A stretch of DNA of 48,576 nt from an uncultured Pelagibacteraceae bacterium (GTDB lineage: Bacteria; Pseudomonadota; Alphaproteobacteria; Pelagibacterales; Pelagibacteraceae), in NCBI GenBank assembly GCA_902565935.1, contig CACFGT010000010.1:1-48576 (forward strand), given 5' to 3'. Shown piece by piece: positions 1 through 6,793 of this stretch. Each line of letters opens with the position of its first letter. Position 1 is the stretch's first letter. Under the pieces are notes generated by a model. It was not told where the DNA came from. It worked only from the letters and a program-made list of their open reading frames with translations, and made no database searches. The translations under genes were made by a program, and so were the position numbers.

Positions 1-123
1 ATGGGAATTATAAGATCTACTTTTTTAATTGATAAAAAGGGAAAAGTTTTTAAAATTTGGAGAAACGTAAAAGTTAAAAATCACGCTATAGAAGTTTTAA
101 ACGCACTTGAAAGCCTTCATTAA
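1..123 (+). CDS. bcp: Thioredoxin-dependent peroxiredoxin Bcp, C-terminal fragment
   Basis: Partial gene that runs in from the left edge; only the last 40 residues and the TAA stop are visible. The segment GIIRSTFLIDKKGKVFKIW followed by VKVKNHAIEVLNALES matches the C-terminal strand and helix of the Bcp/PrxQ peroxiredoxins, where R-S/T-F-L-I-D is close to the active-site arginine. These enzymes reduce hydroperoxides in the cytoplasm using thioredoxin. The peroxidatic Cys is outside the window. The ATG at base 1 is an internal Met, not a start. A strong hairpin terminator follows directly. Confidence 0.85.
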   Translation: MGIIRSTFLIDKKGKVFKIWRNVKVKNHAIEVLNALESLH

Positions 124-124
124 T

Positions 125-152
125 AAAAAGCCCCTTGAGGGAGGGGCTTTTT
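125..152 (+). terminator. Rho-independent terminator of bcp
   Basis: Arms AAAAAGCCCC (125-134) and GGGGCTTTTT (143-152) pair perfectly around an 8-nt loop, and the U-rich 3' arm comes two bases after the bcp stop. It is the clearest intrinsic terminator in the window. Confidence 0.92.
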
Positions 153-178
153 GTTAACTAACTAGAGGAAGTAAATTT

Positions 179-232
179 AAAAGGACCCTTTGATGAGTAA
201 TCTTTGATACACAGAGAGCAAAGAGTCCCCTT
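179..232 (-). terminator. Probable terminator of amtB
   Basis: Plus-strand arms 179-192 and 219-232 form a 14-bp stem when read as minus-strand RNA, with three positions as G-U pairs. In the plus-strand RNA the same positions would be A-C mismatches, so the structure belongs to the minus-strand transcript. The loop is about 26 nt and the 3' arm ends in UUUU. It starts about 10 bases beyond the amtB stop. Confidence 0.6.
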
Positions 233-241
233 ATTGCGCAA

Positions 242-1540
242 TTAGTCTCTAATTGAGTAAGCTATAACTCCAGTTTCTGACACGTCAGTTCCTTTCATTT
301 CAGCTTCTTTACTCAATCTGATACCCATTGTTGCTTTCATTAACGACCAAACTATAAATGCAACAACAAACACAAAAGCATTTATTGAAATTACACCTAG
401 TAACTGAGTACCAAAATTAGCACCCGAGTTTGTAGCAGGAACAATTAATGTTCCCCAAATACCTGCAAACATGTGAGCAGGTATTGCACCAACCACGTCA
501 TCGATTTTTAAAGCAAACAACATTTTAGTACCATAAACAACTATTAAACCTCCTACAGCACCAATTAAAATTGAAGCTAAAGGCGAAGGCATAAGTGGCT
601 CTGCAGTAATAGCAACTAAACCACCAATACATCCATTAAGCATTTGCACTACATCTGTTTTTCCAGATAATCTAGTGACAGTACCAGCGGCCATTACACC
701 ACCTGCACCTGCTAATAATGTGTTTATAAATATTTTTGACACTGCAATTGCATCAGGAGCAGTTCCAATTGCTAATTGTGAACCACCATTAAATCCAAAC
801 CAACCTAACCAAAGGATGAATACACCCAATGTTACTAATGGTATTGATGATGCTGCGAAAGGCTTAAGTGGTGCCGCTTCACCCTTTTTAGTGAATCGAC
901 CCAGTCTCGGACCTAAAATTATTGCCCCTGCTAGTGCTGCTGCACCACCAGTTGAGTGTACCAATGTTGAGCCAGCAAAATCTGAGAACCCAGCAGCTGC
1001 TAACCAACCGCCTCCCCATTGCCAACCCATTACTATTGGATATAAAATTCCAGCTAAGATTGCCGCAAATAAAAAGAACGGCCATAATTTAATTCTTTCA
1101 GCAAGAGTTCCAGATACAATTGATACTGTTGTTGCACAGAATACCATTTGGAAATACCAATCTGATCCATCAGCATAACCTGTTTCTATTTTACTACCAT
1201 CAGCCCATGGTATAAATTTCCCGATATAACCGCCTGGATTAATCCCATAAGCTAGGTTATAACCCACAAGCCAAAACATTATTGCTGAAATAGATATTAA
1301 ACCTATATTTTTTGCACAAATTACGGATACACTTTTGGATGTAACCATACCTGATTCTAACATCGCAAAACCACAAGCCATAAAAAAGACTAGGAATCCA
1401 CATATTAGAAATAGAAGGGTATTAAATATAAACCCTACTTCTGGAGATACAGTCGTCTCCGCATAACCAGCACTACTCATGTTTAACAAAAAAATTAAAC
1501 TAATAAGTGGTGCACTTATTATTTTTATTAATTTAGTCAT
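242..1540 (-). CDS. amtB: Ammonium transporter AmtB
   Basis: Inner-membrane Amt/Mep/Rh channel that takes up ammonium. The 432-residue product starts with a cleavable signal peptide (hydrophobic core about 5-22, likely cut after the Ala at 27), followed by about 11 membrane spans. The paired pore histidines are visible: H195 in STLVHSTGG and H356 in GAIPAHMFAG. Length fits the family. The start is fixed by a strong GGGAGG Shine-Dalgarno a few bases upstream. No glnK lies next to it inside the window, unlike many bacteria. The upstream region carries a direct repeat and a palindrome that may serve nitrogen control. Confidence 0.96.
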   Translation of the reverse strand: MTKLIKIISAPLISLIFLLNMSSAGYAETTVSPEVGFIFNTLLFLICGFLVFFMACGFAMLESGMVTSKSVSVICAKNIGLISISAIMFWLVGYNLAYGINPGGYIGKFIPWADGSKIETGYADGSDWYFQMVFCATTVSIVSGTLAERIKLWPFFLFAAILAGILYPIVMGWQWGGGWLAAAGFSDFAGSTLVHSTGGAAALAGAIILGPRLGRFTKKGEAAPLKPFAASSIPLVTLGVFILWLGWFGFNGGSQLAIGTAPDAIAVSKIFINTLLAGAGGVMAAGTVTRLSGKTDVVQMLNGCIGGLVAITAEPLMPSPLASILIGAVGGLIVVYGTKMLFALKIDDVVGAIPAHMFAGIWGTLIVPATNSGANFGTQLLGVISINAFVFVVAFIVWSLMKATMGIRLSKEAEMKGTDVSETGVIAYSIRD

Positions 1541-1564
1541 AAGACCTCCCTGTTAAAAAGATGT

Positions 1565-1597
1565 CTTATATTTTGATTAACGCTAATATCTAACGCT
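1565..1597 (-). promoter_or_regulatory. Putative amtB promoter with heptamer direct repeats
   Basis: On the minus strand a TATAAG -10-like hexamer (1565-1570) is preceded by two identical heptamers AGCGTTA (1591-1597 and 1578-1584) with a 13-bp period. They cover the place where a -35 box would sit. That layout fits a site for a dimeric activator. The regulator is not identifiable from the sequence. Confidence 0.4.
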
Positions 1598-1612
1598 GAT
1601 TGGGAAAATTGG

Positions 1613-1631
1613 GTATGCACATTTTGCATAC
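1613..1631. promoter_or_regulatory. Perfect 7-bp palindrome upstream of amtB
   Basis: GTATGCA (1613-1619) and TGCATAC (1625-1631) are perfect inverted arms with a 5-nt spacer. The site lies between the hup terminator and the amtB promoter region. It is a candidate operator; the spacing does not match a classical NtrC site. Confidence 0.35.
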
Positions 1632-1633
1632 AC

Positions 1634-1669
1634 AAACAGCCTTAATGGTTTAAATCATTAAGGCTGTTT
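1634..1669 (-). terminator. Hairpin terminator downstream of hup
   Basis: AAACAGCCTTAATG (1634-1647) and CATTAAGGCTGTTT (1656-1669) form a perfect 14-bp stem with an 8-nt loop, 6 bases after the HU gene stop on the minus strand. The trailing U tract is short. Confidence 0.75.
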
Positions 1670-1675
1670 AAAATA

Positions 1676-1951
1676 TTATTTGTTAAATACTTCTTTAAGT
1701 GCTTTTGCTGGCAAGAACTTAACTTTTTGTGATGCAGCAATTTGAATCTGTTCACCTGTTCTTGGATTTCTTCCAACTCTTGCTTTTCTTTTTGCAACTT
1801 TGTAAGTACCAAAACCTGCAATTTTCACTGAGTCATCAGCTTTTAAAGCATCAAGAATAGTGTTGGTTATTGTGTCAAAAGTCCTTTCAGCATCAGCTTT
1901 ACTTAAATTTAAAGCTCCCGAAAGTTTGACAACTAATTGTTTTTTGTTCAT
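1676..1951 (-). CDS. hup: HU-family DNA-binding protein
   Basis: Small nucleoid protein (91 residues, normal length) that binds and bends DNA as a dimer. The N-terminal helices MNKKQLVVKL...NLSKADAERTFDTI and the core VKIAGFGTYKVAKRKARVGRNP are classic; the last includes the GFGTF-like motif and the RxGRNPxTG DNA-binding arm. IHF also belongs to this family, but the sequence reads as HU (AAxxVKF.PxKALKEVFN ending). It is monocistronic, with its own leader and a hairpin terminator on the far side. Confidence 0.95.
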   Translation of the reverse strand: MNKKQLVVKLSGALNLSKADAERTFDTITNTILDALKADDSVKIAGFGTYKVAKRKARVGRNPRTGEQIQIAASQKVKFLPAKALKEVFNK

Positions 1952-1984
1952 TTTAGCTCCGGTTTTATTAGGTTAATTACCATC

Positions 1985-2005
1985 TTTATCAAAAGTGTTG
2001 ATAAA
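1985..2005. promoter_or_regulatory. Inverted repeat in the hup leader
   Basis: TTTATCAA (1985-1992) and TTGATAAA (1998-2005) form perfect 8-bp arms with a 5-nt spacer, about 35-55 bases upstream of the hup start. It could be an operator or a leader hairpin. No clear promoter hexamers were assigned. Confidence 0.3.
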
Positions 2006-2061
2006 TCAAGACTTTTTTTAGTATTAAAAAAAAAGTTATACACAATATATAGTATAGTATC

Positions 2062-2090
2062 AAAAAAAGCCTTATTTTACAGCTTTTTTT
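2062..2090 (-). terminator. Terminator of the rseP operon
   Basis: Minus-strand RNA gives AAAAAAAGC, an 11-nt loop and GCUUUUUUU. The 9-bp stem runs into a U tract, 19 bases past the rseP stop. This is a convincing intrinsic terminator. Confidence 0.7.
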
Positions 2091-2108
2091 AAATTTTTTT
2101 GAATAGAT

Positions 2109-3221
2109 TTAATTAAATAAACCTAAGTCTTTTAGGTCATTAAAGGTTGTGAAAAACATCAGTGAAAGTAACAAAAACATCCCGATTCGAAAAAAGCCCT
2201 CTTGAGTTTTTTGTGACAAAGGACGTCCTAAAATTTTTTCAAAAGCATAAAACATTAAATGCCCACCATCTAACATCGGAATAGGAAAAAGATTAATTAA
2301 TCCAAGGCTAATCGAAATATAAGCCATCATACTCACAAAAGCTAAGAGGCCAAATTCAGCTACTTGTCCAGAAATTTTTGCTATTCTGATTGGACCACCC
2401 AATTGAGATGTATCTGCTTTGCCAAATACCATTGCACCTAAATATTTTAATGAAGATGTGGTTACATAATAAACTTCATGAGCAGCGTGAAATACTGCTT
2501 GAGCAGGACCTAATTTTACATGATTTATTTCATTGTTATAAGCACTTAATTTTATGCCAACAATTCTTTTATTTATCTTATTGCCTAAGTTATCCTCACC
2601 TAAAATTGTATCAGGTTTAATTTTTAAAATCAATTCATCGTAAGAACGTTTTACTTTAAAATCAATTAAATTATCAGTAGACATCATTATAAATTTAGAA
2701 ACATCCATAATACTCTCAACTTTATTGCCATCTATTTCTAAAATTACATCGTTTTGTTTTAAACCACCCACCATAGCTGGGCTATCTTTTTGAACTTCAG
2801 CGATCATCGCAGGTGTAAAATCTTTACCAACAAAAGTATAAATTGAAAAAAAAATTACTAAAGCTAATAAAAAATTTGCTAAAGGACCGCCAAAAACAAT
2901 TAAAGCTCTTTGATATAGAGGTTTTAAAACGAATAATTTTTGTCTGTCTACTTCATTATATTTTGCAAGAAGTTTTTTTTGATCTGCTTGTGAAAAAACA
3001 TTTCGATCCCCAAAAAATTTTACATAACCTCCGAGTGGTATCCAACAAATTTTCCATCTAGTGCCTGATTTATCATTCCAACCAAAAATTTCTTTTCCAA
3101 ATCCTATAGAAAAATCGGTTACTCCAACACCATATCTTCTAGCAAAGTAATAGTGACCATATTCATGAATGAAAACAACTACTAGAATTAAAACAATAAA
3201 AGGAATTATATAACTTAACAT
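2109..3221 (-). CDS. rseP: Site-2 intramembrane metalloprotease RseP
   Basis: Zinc protease of family M50B in the inner membrane that cleaves anti-sigma factors and remnant signal peptides. The 370 residues show the zinc motif HEYGH at 19-23 in the first membrane span, the GGPLANF segment at 111-117, one PDZ domain at about 135-205 (SPAMVGGLKQNDVI), and the second metal/active-site motif LDGGH at 317-321. E. coli RseP is longer and has two PDZ domains; the single PDZ seen here is usual for alphaproteobacteria. It abuts the upstream amidotransferase stop with no gap, so it is the last gene of that operon. Neither dxr nor bamA, its usual neighbours, is next to it here. Confidence 0.93.
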   Translation of the reverse strand: MLSYIIPFIVLILVVVFIHEYGHYYFARRYGVGVTDFSIGFGKEIFGWNDKSGTRWKICWIPLGGYVKFFGDRNVFSQADQKKLLAKYNEVDRQKLFVLKPLYQRALIVFGGPLANFLLALVIFFSIYTFVGKDFTPAMIAEVQKDSPAMVGGLKQNDVILEIDGNKVESIMDVSKFIMMSTDNLIDFKVKRSYDELILKIKPDTILGEDNLGNKINKRIVGIKLSAYNNEINHVKLGPAQAVFHAAHEVYYVTTSSLKYLGAMVFGKADTSQLGGPIRIAKISGQVAEFGLLAFVSMMAYISISLGLINLFPIPMLDGGHLMFYAFEKILGRPLSQKTQEGFFRIGMFLLLSLMFFTTFNDLKDLGLFN

Positions 3222-4016
3222 TTAATTATATTTTATATTATCTAACCAATTTTTTAACTCAATCATTCTTTGTGCTTTATTTGACACAGTTATTTCATCT
3301 TTAATATACAATATGTGTTTTTTAATTTCATCTTCATTTTTAAATGCCTTTCGGTTATTTATTAATCTATCTTTTCTAAACTCAATTAAACTGATCATTT
3401 TTTCATATGTAATTTCAGGATGATATTGTAAACCCCAAATTTTGGTATCACCTACAGTAAAATATATACTTTGAATATTATTAACTTTATTTGAGGCTAA
3501 ACAAATACTATTTTTTGGTAATTTCACAACTTCGTCAAAATTAAAAGCTGGAGAATTAAACTTTTGATCTTTATTTTTATAAATCAAATTTTTCAAACCT
3601 TCATGATTAAGTGTAATTTCATTTGCAATTCCGATATGAGATTTTTGCGCTTTCCTAACCTCACCACCTGCTGCTGTAACAGCTACTTGCATACCCCAAC
3701 AAATAGCTAAAATATTTTTAACTTTTTTTTGACACTCTTTCATAAATTCAATTTGTCTCTTTATTTCTGGTGTATCATTATAAATGTTAAGACTGCTTCC
3801 ACCCCAAATTAAACCATCATAATTTGAAAGTTTTTCACTAACTAAATTCAAGTTTTCATCTGATGATGGATTTACAACATCAAAGTTAATGTTGTTAGTA
3901 AAGTGATTTAAACTATCTTTTAAACTTTCAGTGTGAGTTTGAATACCTACTTCTGAAAAATTTTGATTTTCCTCTTTTAGATTTCCCTCAACAATTAAAA
4001 TATTCAAATTACTCAT
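3222..4016 (-). CDS. Class I glutamine amidotransferase-like protein
   Basis: The 264-residue protein has the triad of class I glutamine amidotransferases: nucleophile C106 in AICWGMQ, then H199 and E201 in QYHPEI. It should hydrolyse glutamine or a gamma-glutamyl compound. No synthase domain is attached, which resembles the stand-alone GMP-synthase-like family and gamma-glutamyl hydrolases of polyamine catabolism. The substrate cannot be told from sequence. The stop of the alcohol dehydrogenase gene overlaps its start by one base, which suggests translational coupling. The C-terminus (residues 215-264) is Lys/Asn-rich and not recognisable. Confidence 0.8.
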   Translation of the reverse strand: MSNLNILIVEGNLKEENQNFSEVGIQTHTESLKDSLNHFTNNINFDVVNPSSDENLNLVSEKLSNYDGLIWGGSSLNIYNDTPEIKRQIEFMKECQKKVKNILAICWGMQVAVTAAGGEVRKAQKSHIGIANEITLNHEGLKNLIYKNKDQKFNSPAFNFDEVVKLPKNSICLASNKVNNIQSIYFTVGDTKIWGLQYHPEITYEKMISLIEFRKDRLINNRKAFKNEDEIKKHILYIKDEITVSNKAQRMIELKNWLDNIKYN

Positions 4017-5179
4017 TAAAATAATTCACCTGACATACTATGTTGATACAAAATTTTCATATCATTTTCAGTTAATCTTTTTGGATTTCCACTCGTTGAA
4101 GGATCGTTTAAAGCCATTATTGATAATCGATCTAATTCCAAATCTTCCTCTTTAATTACTTCAGATAATTTATGAGGAATATTTAGTTTTTTTCTTAAAT
4201 CTAAAATCCAATTTAAAAAACCATCAAATGATTTTTCTTTTATTTCCAAATATTCACAAACTTTGATAATTTTATTCTCAATCACATTTTTGTTAAATGT
4301 TAAAACATATGGCATAAATATTGCGTTCGATAAACCATGATGAACATTGTTTAAAGCATTAATTGGATGGCTTAAAGAGTGTATGGCACCTAGACCTTTT
4401 TGAAAAGCTGTAGAACCCATACTGGCTGCAGTTAACATGTTCATTCTAGCCTCAACATTTGATCCATTATTTACTGCCTCTAACAACCATTCCTTAACCA
4501 ACTTTATTCCCTCTAAAGCTATACCGTCTGCCATTGGATGAAAACCTGGAGCACAATATGCCTCAAGATTGTGAGCCAAAGCATCCATGCCAGTTGCTGC
4601 TGTAATTTCTGGCGGAAGTCCGATAGTCAACAAAGGATCTAGAATTACAATTGATGGTAAAAATTTTGGATGAAAAATTATATTTTTTACTCCAGTTTTT
4701 TCATTCAAAATAACTGATGCTCTTCCTGTTTCTGATCCTGTGCCAGCTGTGGTTGGAACAGCAATAATTGGTGAAATTTTATTTGCGTTAGCTTTGGTCC
4801 AATTATCTCCAACATCTTCAAAATCCCATAAAGGTAATGTTTGACCAGACATGAATGCAATAGCTTTGCCAACATCCAAACCACTACCGCCTCCAAAAGC
4901 AATAACACCATCGCAATTTTTTTTTTTATAATAAATAACTCCCTCATTTACATTTGTGCCTGTTGGATTGCCTGTAACATTGGAGTATATCTCAGTATCA
5001 ATATTTTCAATATTTAACTTTTCTAAAGTTTTTTTTACTATTTGTGAATTAGCTAAACCACTATCAGTAACTAATAAAGGTTTTTTAATATTTAATTTTT
5101 TGCAAGCTAAACTTATATCTCTAATTCTGTTTTCACCAACCCACATCGTTGTTGGATAATTCCAATTAAATTTTTTCAT
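4016..5179 (-). CDS. Iron-containing alcohol dehydrogenase
   Basis: NAD(P)-dependent group III alcohol dehydrogenase of normal length (387 residues). The dinucleotide motif GGGSGLDVGKA lies at 96-106, the family signature at about 140-155 (PTTAGTGSE), and the four metal ligands read as D199, H203, H267 and H281. Substrates in this family range from ethanol and butanol to lactaldehyde and gamma-hydroxybutyrate, so the physiological alcohol is open. It lies four bases downstream of the TPR gene and overlaps the amidotransferase gene, so it belongs to the rseP-terminated operon. Confidence 0.88.
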   Translation of the reverse strand: MKKFNWNYPTTMWVGENRIRDISLACKKLNIKKPLLVTDSGLANSQIVKKTLEKLNIENIDTEIYSNVTGNPTGTNVNEGVIYYKKKNCDGVIAFGGGSGLDVGKAIAFMSGQTLPLWDFEDVGDNWTKANANKISPIIAVPTTAGTGSETGRASVILNEKTGVKNIIFHPKFLPSIVILDPLLTIGLPPEITAATGMDALAHNLEAYCAPGFHPMADGIALEGIKLVKEWLLEAVNNGSNVEARMNMLTAASMGSTAFQKGLGAIHSLSHPINALNNVHHGLSNAIFMPYVLTFNKNVIENKIIKVCEYLEIKEKSFDGFLNWILDLRKKLNIPHKLSEVIKEEDLELDRLSIMALNDPSTSGNPKRLTENDMKILYQHSMSGELF

Positions 5180-5183
5180 TTTT

Positions 5184-5732
5184 TTAAATTGATTGTTGTT
5201 TAATTAATTCGTTAATCTCTTTTATCATAATTTTAGGTGATTTCATTGTTGGGTATATTTCTTGCACTTTTTTATAGCTCATAATTGCTTTTTCGTAATT
5301 CTTTAATTGAATATTAACTAATCCTTGCCCAGCTAGTGCACCAAAATGTCTTTCTTCAAGTTCCAATACTTTATCAATATCATTTTGAGATTTTTGAAAT
5401 TCTCCTAATAAATACAAAACTGTTGCTCTCTTATTCCAAGCCTCAGCCCAATTTGGATCAAGTTTAATTACTTTTGTAAATATTGCTTCAGCTTCGTATA
5501 ATTTATTTTGATTTACCAAATTTGATCCTTTGGCTAATAAAGATGTAAGGTCATTTTTTTCTGGATGCGTACTCCAGATTTTCCAAATTTTTTGTTCTAT
5601 CTCAAAAGTTACAACAGAATTTTTAATCTTTAATTCTTTGAAAAGTTTATTAAGCTCATCTTTTCTATCGTCTGCAAATGATTGATTAATGATAAATAGA
5701 ATAAAAATTAGGGAAGTTATAATTTTTTTCAT
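5184..5732 (-). CDS. Secreted TPR-repeat protein
   Basis: The 182-residue product has an N-terminal signal peptide (hydrophobic 4-15, cut probably after SFA at about 20). About three tetratricopeptide repeats follow between residues 65 and 170 (for example LDPNWAEAWNKRATVLYLLG). TPR arrays mediate protein contacts, so a periplasmic scaffold role is likely, but no partner is evident. The gene sits between a GNAT-like gene (6-bp gap) and the alcohol dehydrogenase (4-bp gap) and is probably cotranscribed with both. Confidence 0.75.
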   Translation of the reverse strand: MKKIITSLIFILFIINQSFADDRKDELNKLFKELKIKNSVVTFEIEQKIWKIWSTHPEKNDLTSLLAKGSNLVNQNKLYEAEAIFTKVIKLDPNWAEAWNKRATVLYLLGEFQKSQNDIDKVLELEERHFGALAGQGLVNIQLKNYEKAIMSYKKVQEIYPTMKSPKIMIKEINELIKQQSI

Positions 5733-5738
5733 TTTAAT

Positions 5739-6356
5739 TTAGTTATCTTTAATAACCTCATACTCGAAATTTTGAGTTGTTTCATTTACTTGTATTAACC
5801 TAGCACCATTCCTTGTATGAAATTTAGTAGCCATATTCGTCAAAGGAGATAGGGTAATTAATCTATTAAGGTGATTTGATTTCTTAATTTTTTTAAAGAC
5901 TTCTTTAACGATAAGTTTTCCACCACCTTTTTTTTTTGACCAAACAGTATAGGCAATGGCAATTTTTCCAACGTTTTGGTCTCTTTGTGCACTTTGTAAA
6001 AATGCATCATGACTAAACTTTCCTAGCTCCTCAACATTTTTTGGAATTTGATTGGTATAAGCAAAACACATGACAGCATGAATTTCACCTGCATACTTTA
6101 CACCATAAATTTTTCTACCATAGCTTCTTCTAAATGTGTTATCTAATTCAGGTCTTACAGGATCCTCGTCTGTATTGCATTTTTTAAGTTCAATTAATTC
6201 TGCTCCCTTAATCCAGTGAAAGAAACTTCCTATATTTTGGTCAATAATTTCCTTATTTATCTTAATCTTTGCCTTAATGGGTCTTAATTTATTTTTTAAA
6301 CCCATTTTTCTTATACGTGCTTTAATACTAGGTCTTAGTTTTTTCTTTAATCCCAT
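5739..6356 (-). CDS. GNAT-like protein with duplicated N-terminus
   Basis: No firm family match. Residues about 120-190 resemble the acetyl-CoA binding part of a GNAT fold: a strand AIAYTVW, a glycine-rich KKGGGKLIVKEVF helix, then LSPLTNMATKFHTRNGARLI, like GNAT motifs A and B. An N-acetyltransferase is therefore inferred, with unknown substrate. The first 33 residues are a tandem repeat: MGLKKKLRPSIKARIRK is followed by MGLKNKLRPIKAKIKI. The second Met (base 6305) may be the true start; the first overlaps the upstream gene by 10 bases. The N-terminus is strongly basic. Confidence 0.6.
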   Translation of the reverse strand: MGLKKKLRPSIKARIRKMGLKNKLRPIKAKIKINKEIIDQNIGSFFHWIKGAELIELKKCNTDEDPVRPELDNTFRRSYGRKIYGVKYAGEIHAVMCFAYTNQIPKNVEELGKFSHDAFLQSAQRDQNVGKIAIAYTVWSKKKGGGKLIVKEVFKKIKKSNHLNRLITLSPLTNMATKFHTRNGARLIQVNETTQNFEYEVIKDN

Positions 6357-6616
6357 TTTTCTAAAGACATAAGAAGCTTATTTCCTAGTGGACTTATTGG
6401 TTTTTGGAATTTCAGCTTTTTTTTTGTTTTTTCTTTAACTAATCTCAATAATCTTTTTGCAATTCCTTTTTTCCTAAAAATTGGGTTTACGAAAATATAT
6501 TCAACTTCTCCCAATTTATTAAATCTTACAAATCCTATTGTTGTATTAATATTTTTAAGCGTGAAAACACCATCGGTTTCTTTTAATTCATAATTAGTTA
6601 AATCAAAATTTTTCAT
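6347..6616 (-). CDS. Short GNAT-family acetyltransferase
   Basis: The 89-residue protein shows GNAT motif A, VEYIFVNPIFRKKGIAKRLLRLVKE-like, at about 44-68, with the R/Q-x-x-G-x-A/G pyrophosphate-binding signature as RKKGIA. It is shorter than a full GNAT domain (usually about 140 or more residues) and lacks a recognisable C-terminal half. It may be a minimal member, or it may pair with the GNAT-like product of the overlapping downstream gene. Acceptor unknown. Confidence 0.65.
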   Translation of the reverse strand: MKNFDLTNYELKETDGVFTLKNINTTIGFVRFNKLGEVEYIFVNPIFRKKGIAKRLLRLVKEKTKKKLKFQKPISPLGNKLLMSLEKWD

Positions 6617-6620
6617 AATT

Positions 6621-6785
6621 CTAAAAATATAATAATGCCATTATTATTCCTAAAACTAATAAAAATAATGCTAATGCTATATAGTTTACTTGAATATTAA
6701 ATCTTTCTTTTATTTTTTCGCTTATTTTTTCCCAAAATAGAACTATTAAAAAAATTATTACTGCTGGGATAATAAATTTAATCAT
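6621..6785 (-). CDS. Small two-span membrane protein (54 aa)
   Basis: An open frame from ATG (6785) to TAG encodes 54 residues with two hydrophobic segments. Residues 1-18 (MIKFIIPAVIIFLIVLFW) and 36-54 (YIALALFLLVLGIIMALLYF region) flank a charged loop EKISEKIKERF. The ORF fills the gap between the ScfR-type regulator (8 bases away) and the short GNAT gene (4 bases away), which supports it as a real operon member. The Shine-Dalgarno is weak. Function unknown. Confidence 0.6.
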   Translation of the reverse strand: MIKFIIPAVIIFLIVLFWEKISEKIKERFNIQVNYIALALFLLVLGIIMALLYF

Positions 6786-6793
6786 AATTATAA

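Noticed and set aside
675..1178. 167-codon plus-strand open frame, Pro/Ala-rich
   Set aside because: It lies antisense inside amtB, whose product has clear family motifs; its composition is what the reverse strand of a Gly/Ala-rich membrane gene gives.
1613..1631. Palindrome before amtB as an NtrC site
   Set aside because: NtrC half-sites of the TGCAC type are spaced further apart; here the TGCA cores are only 5 bases apart. Kept only as an unnamed operator.
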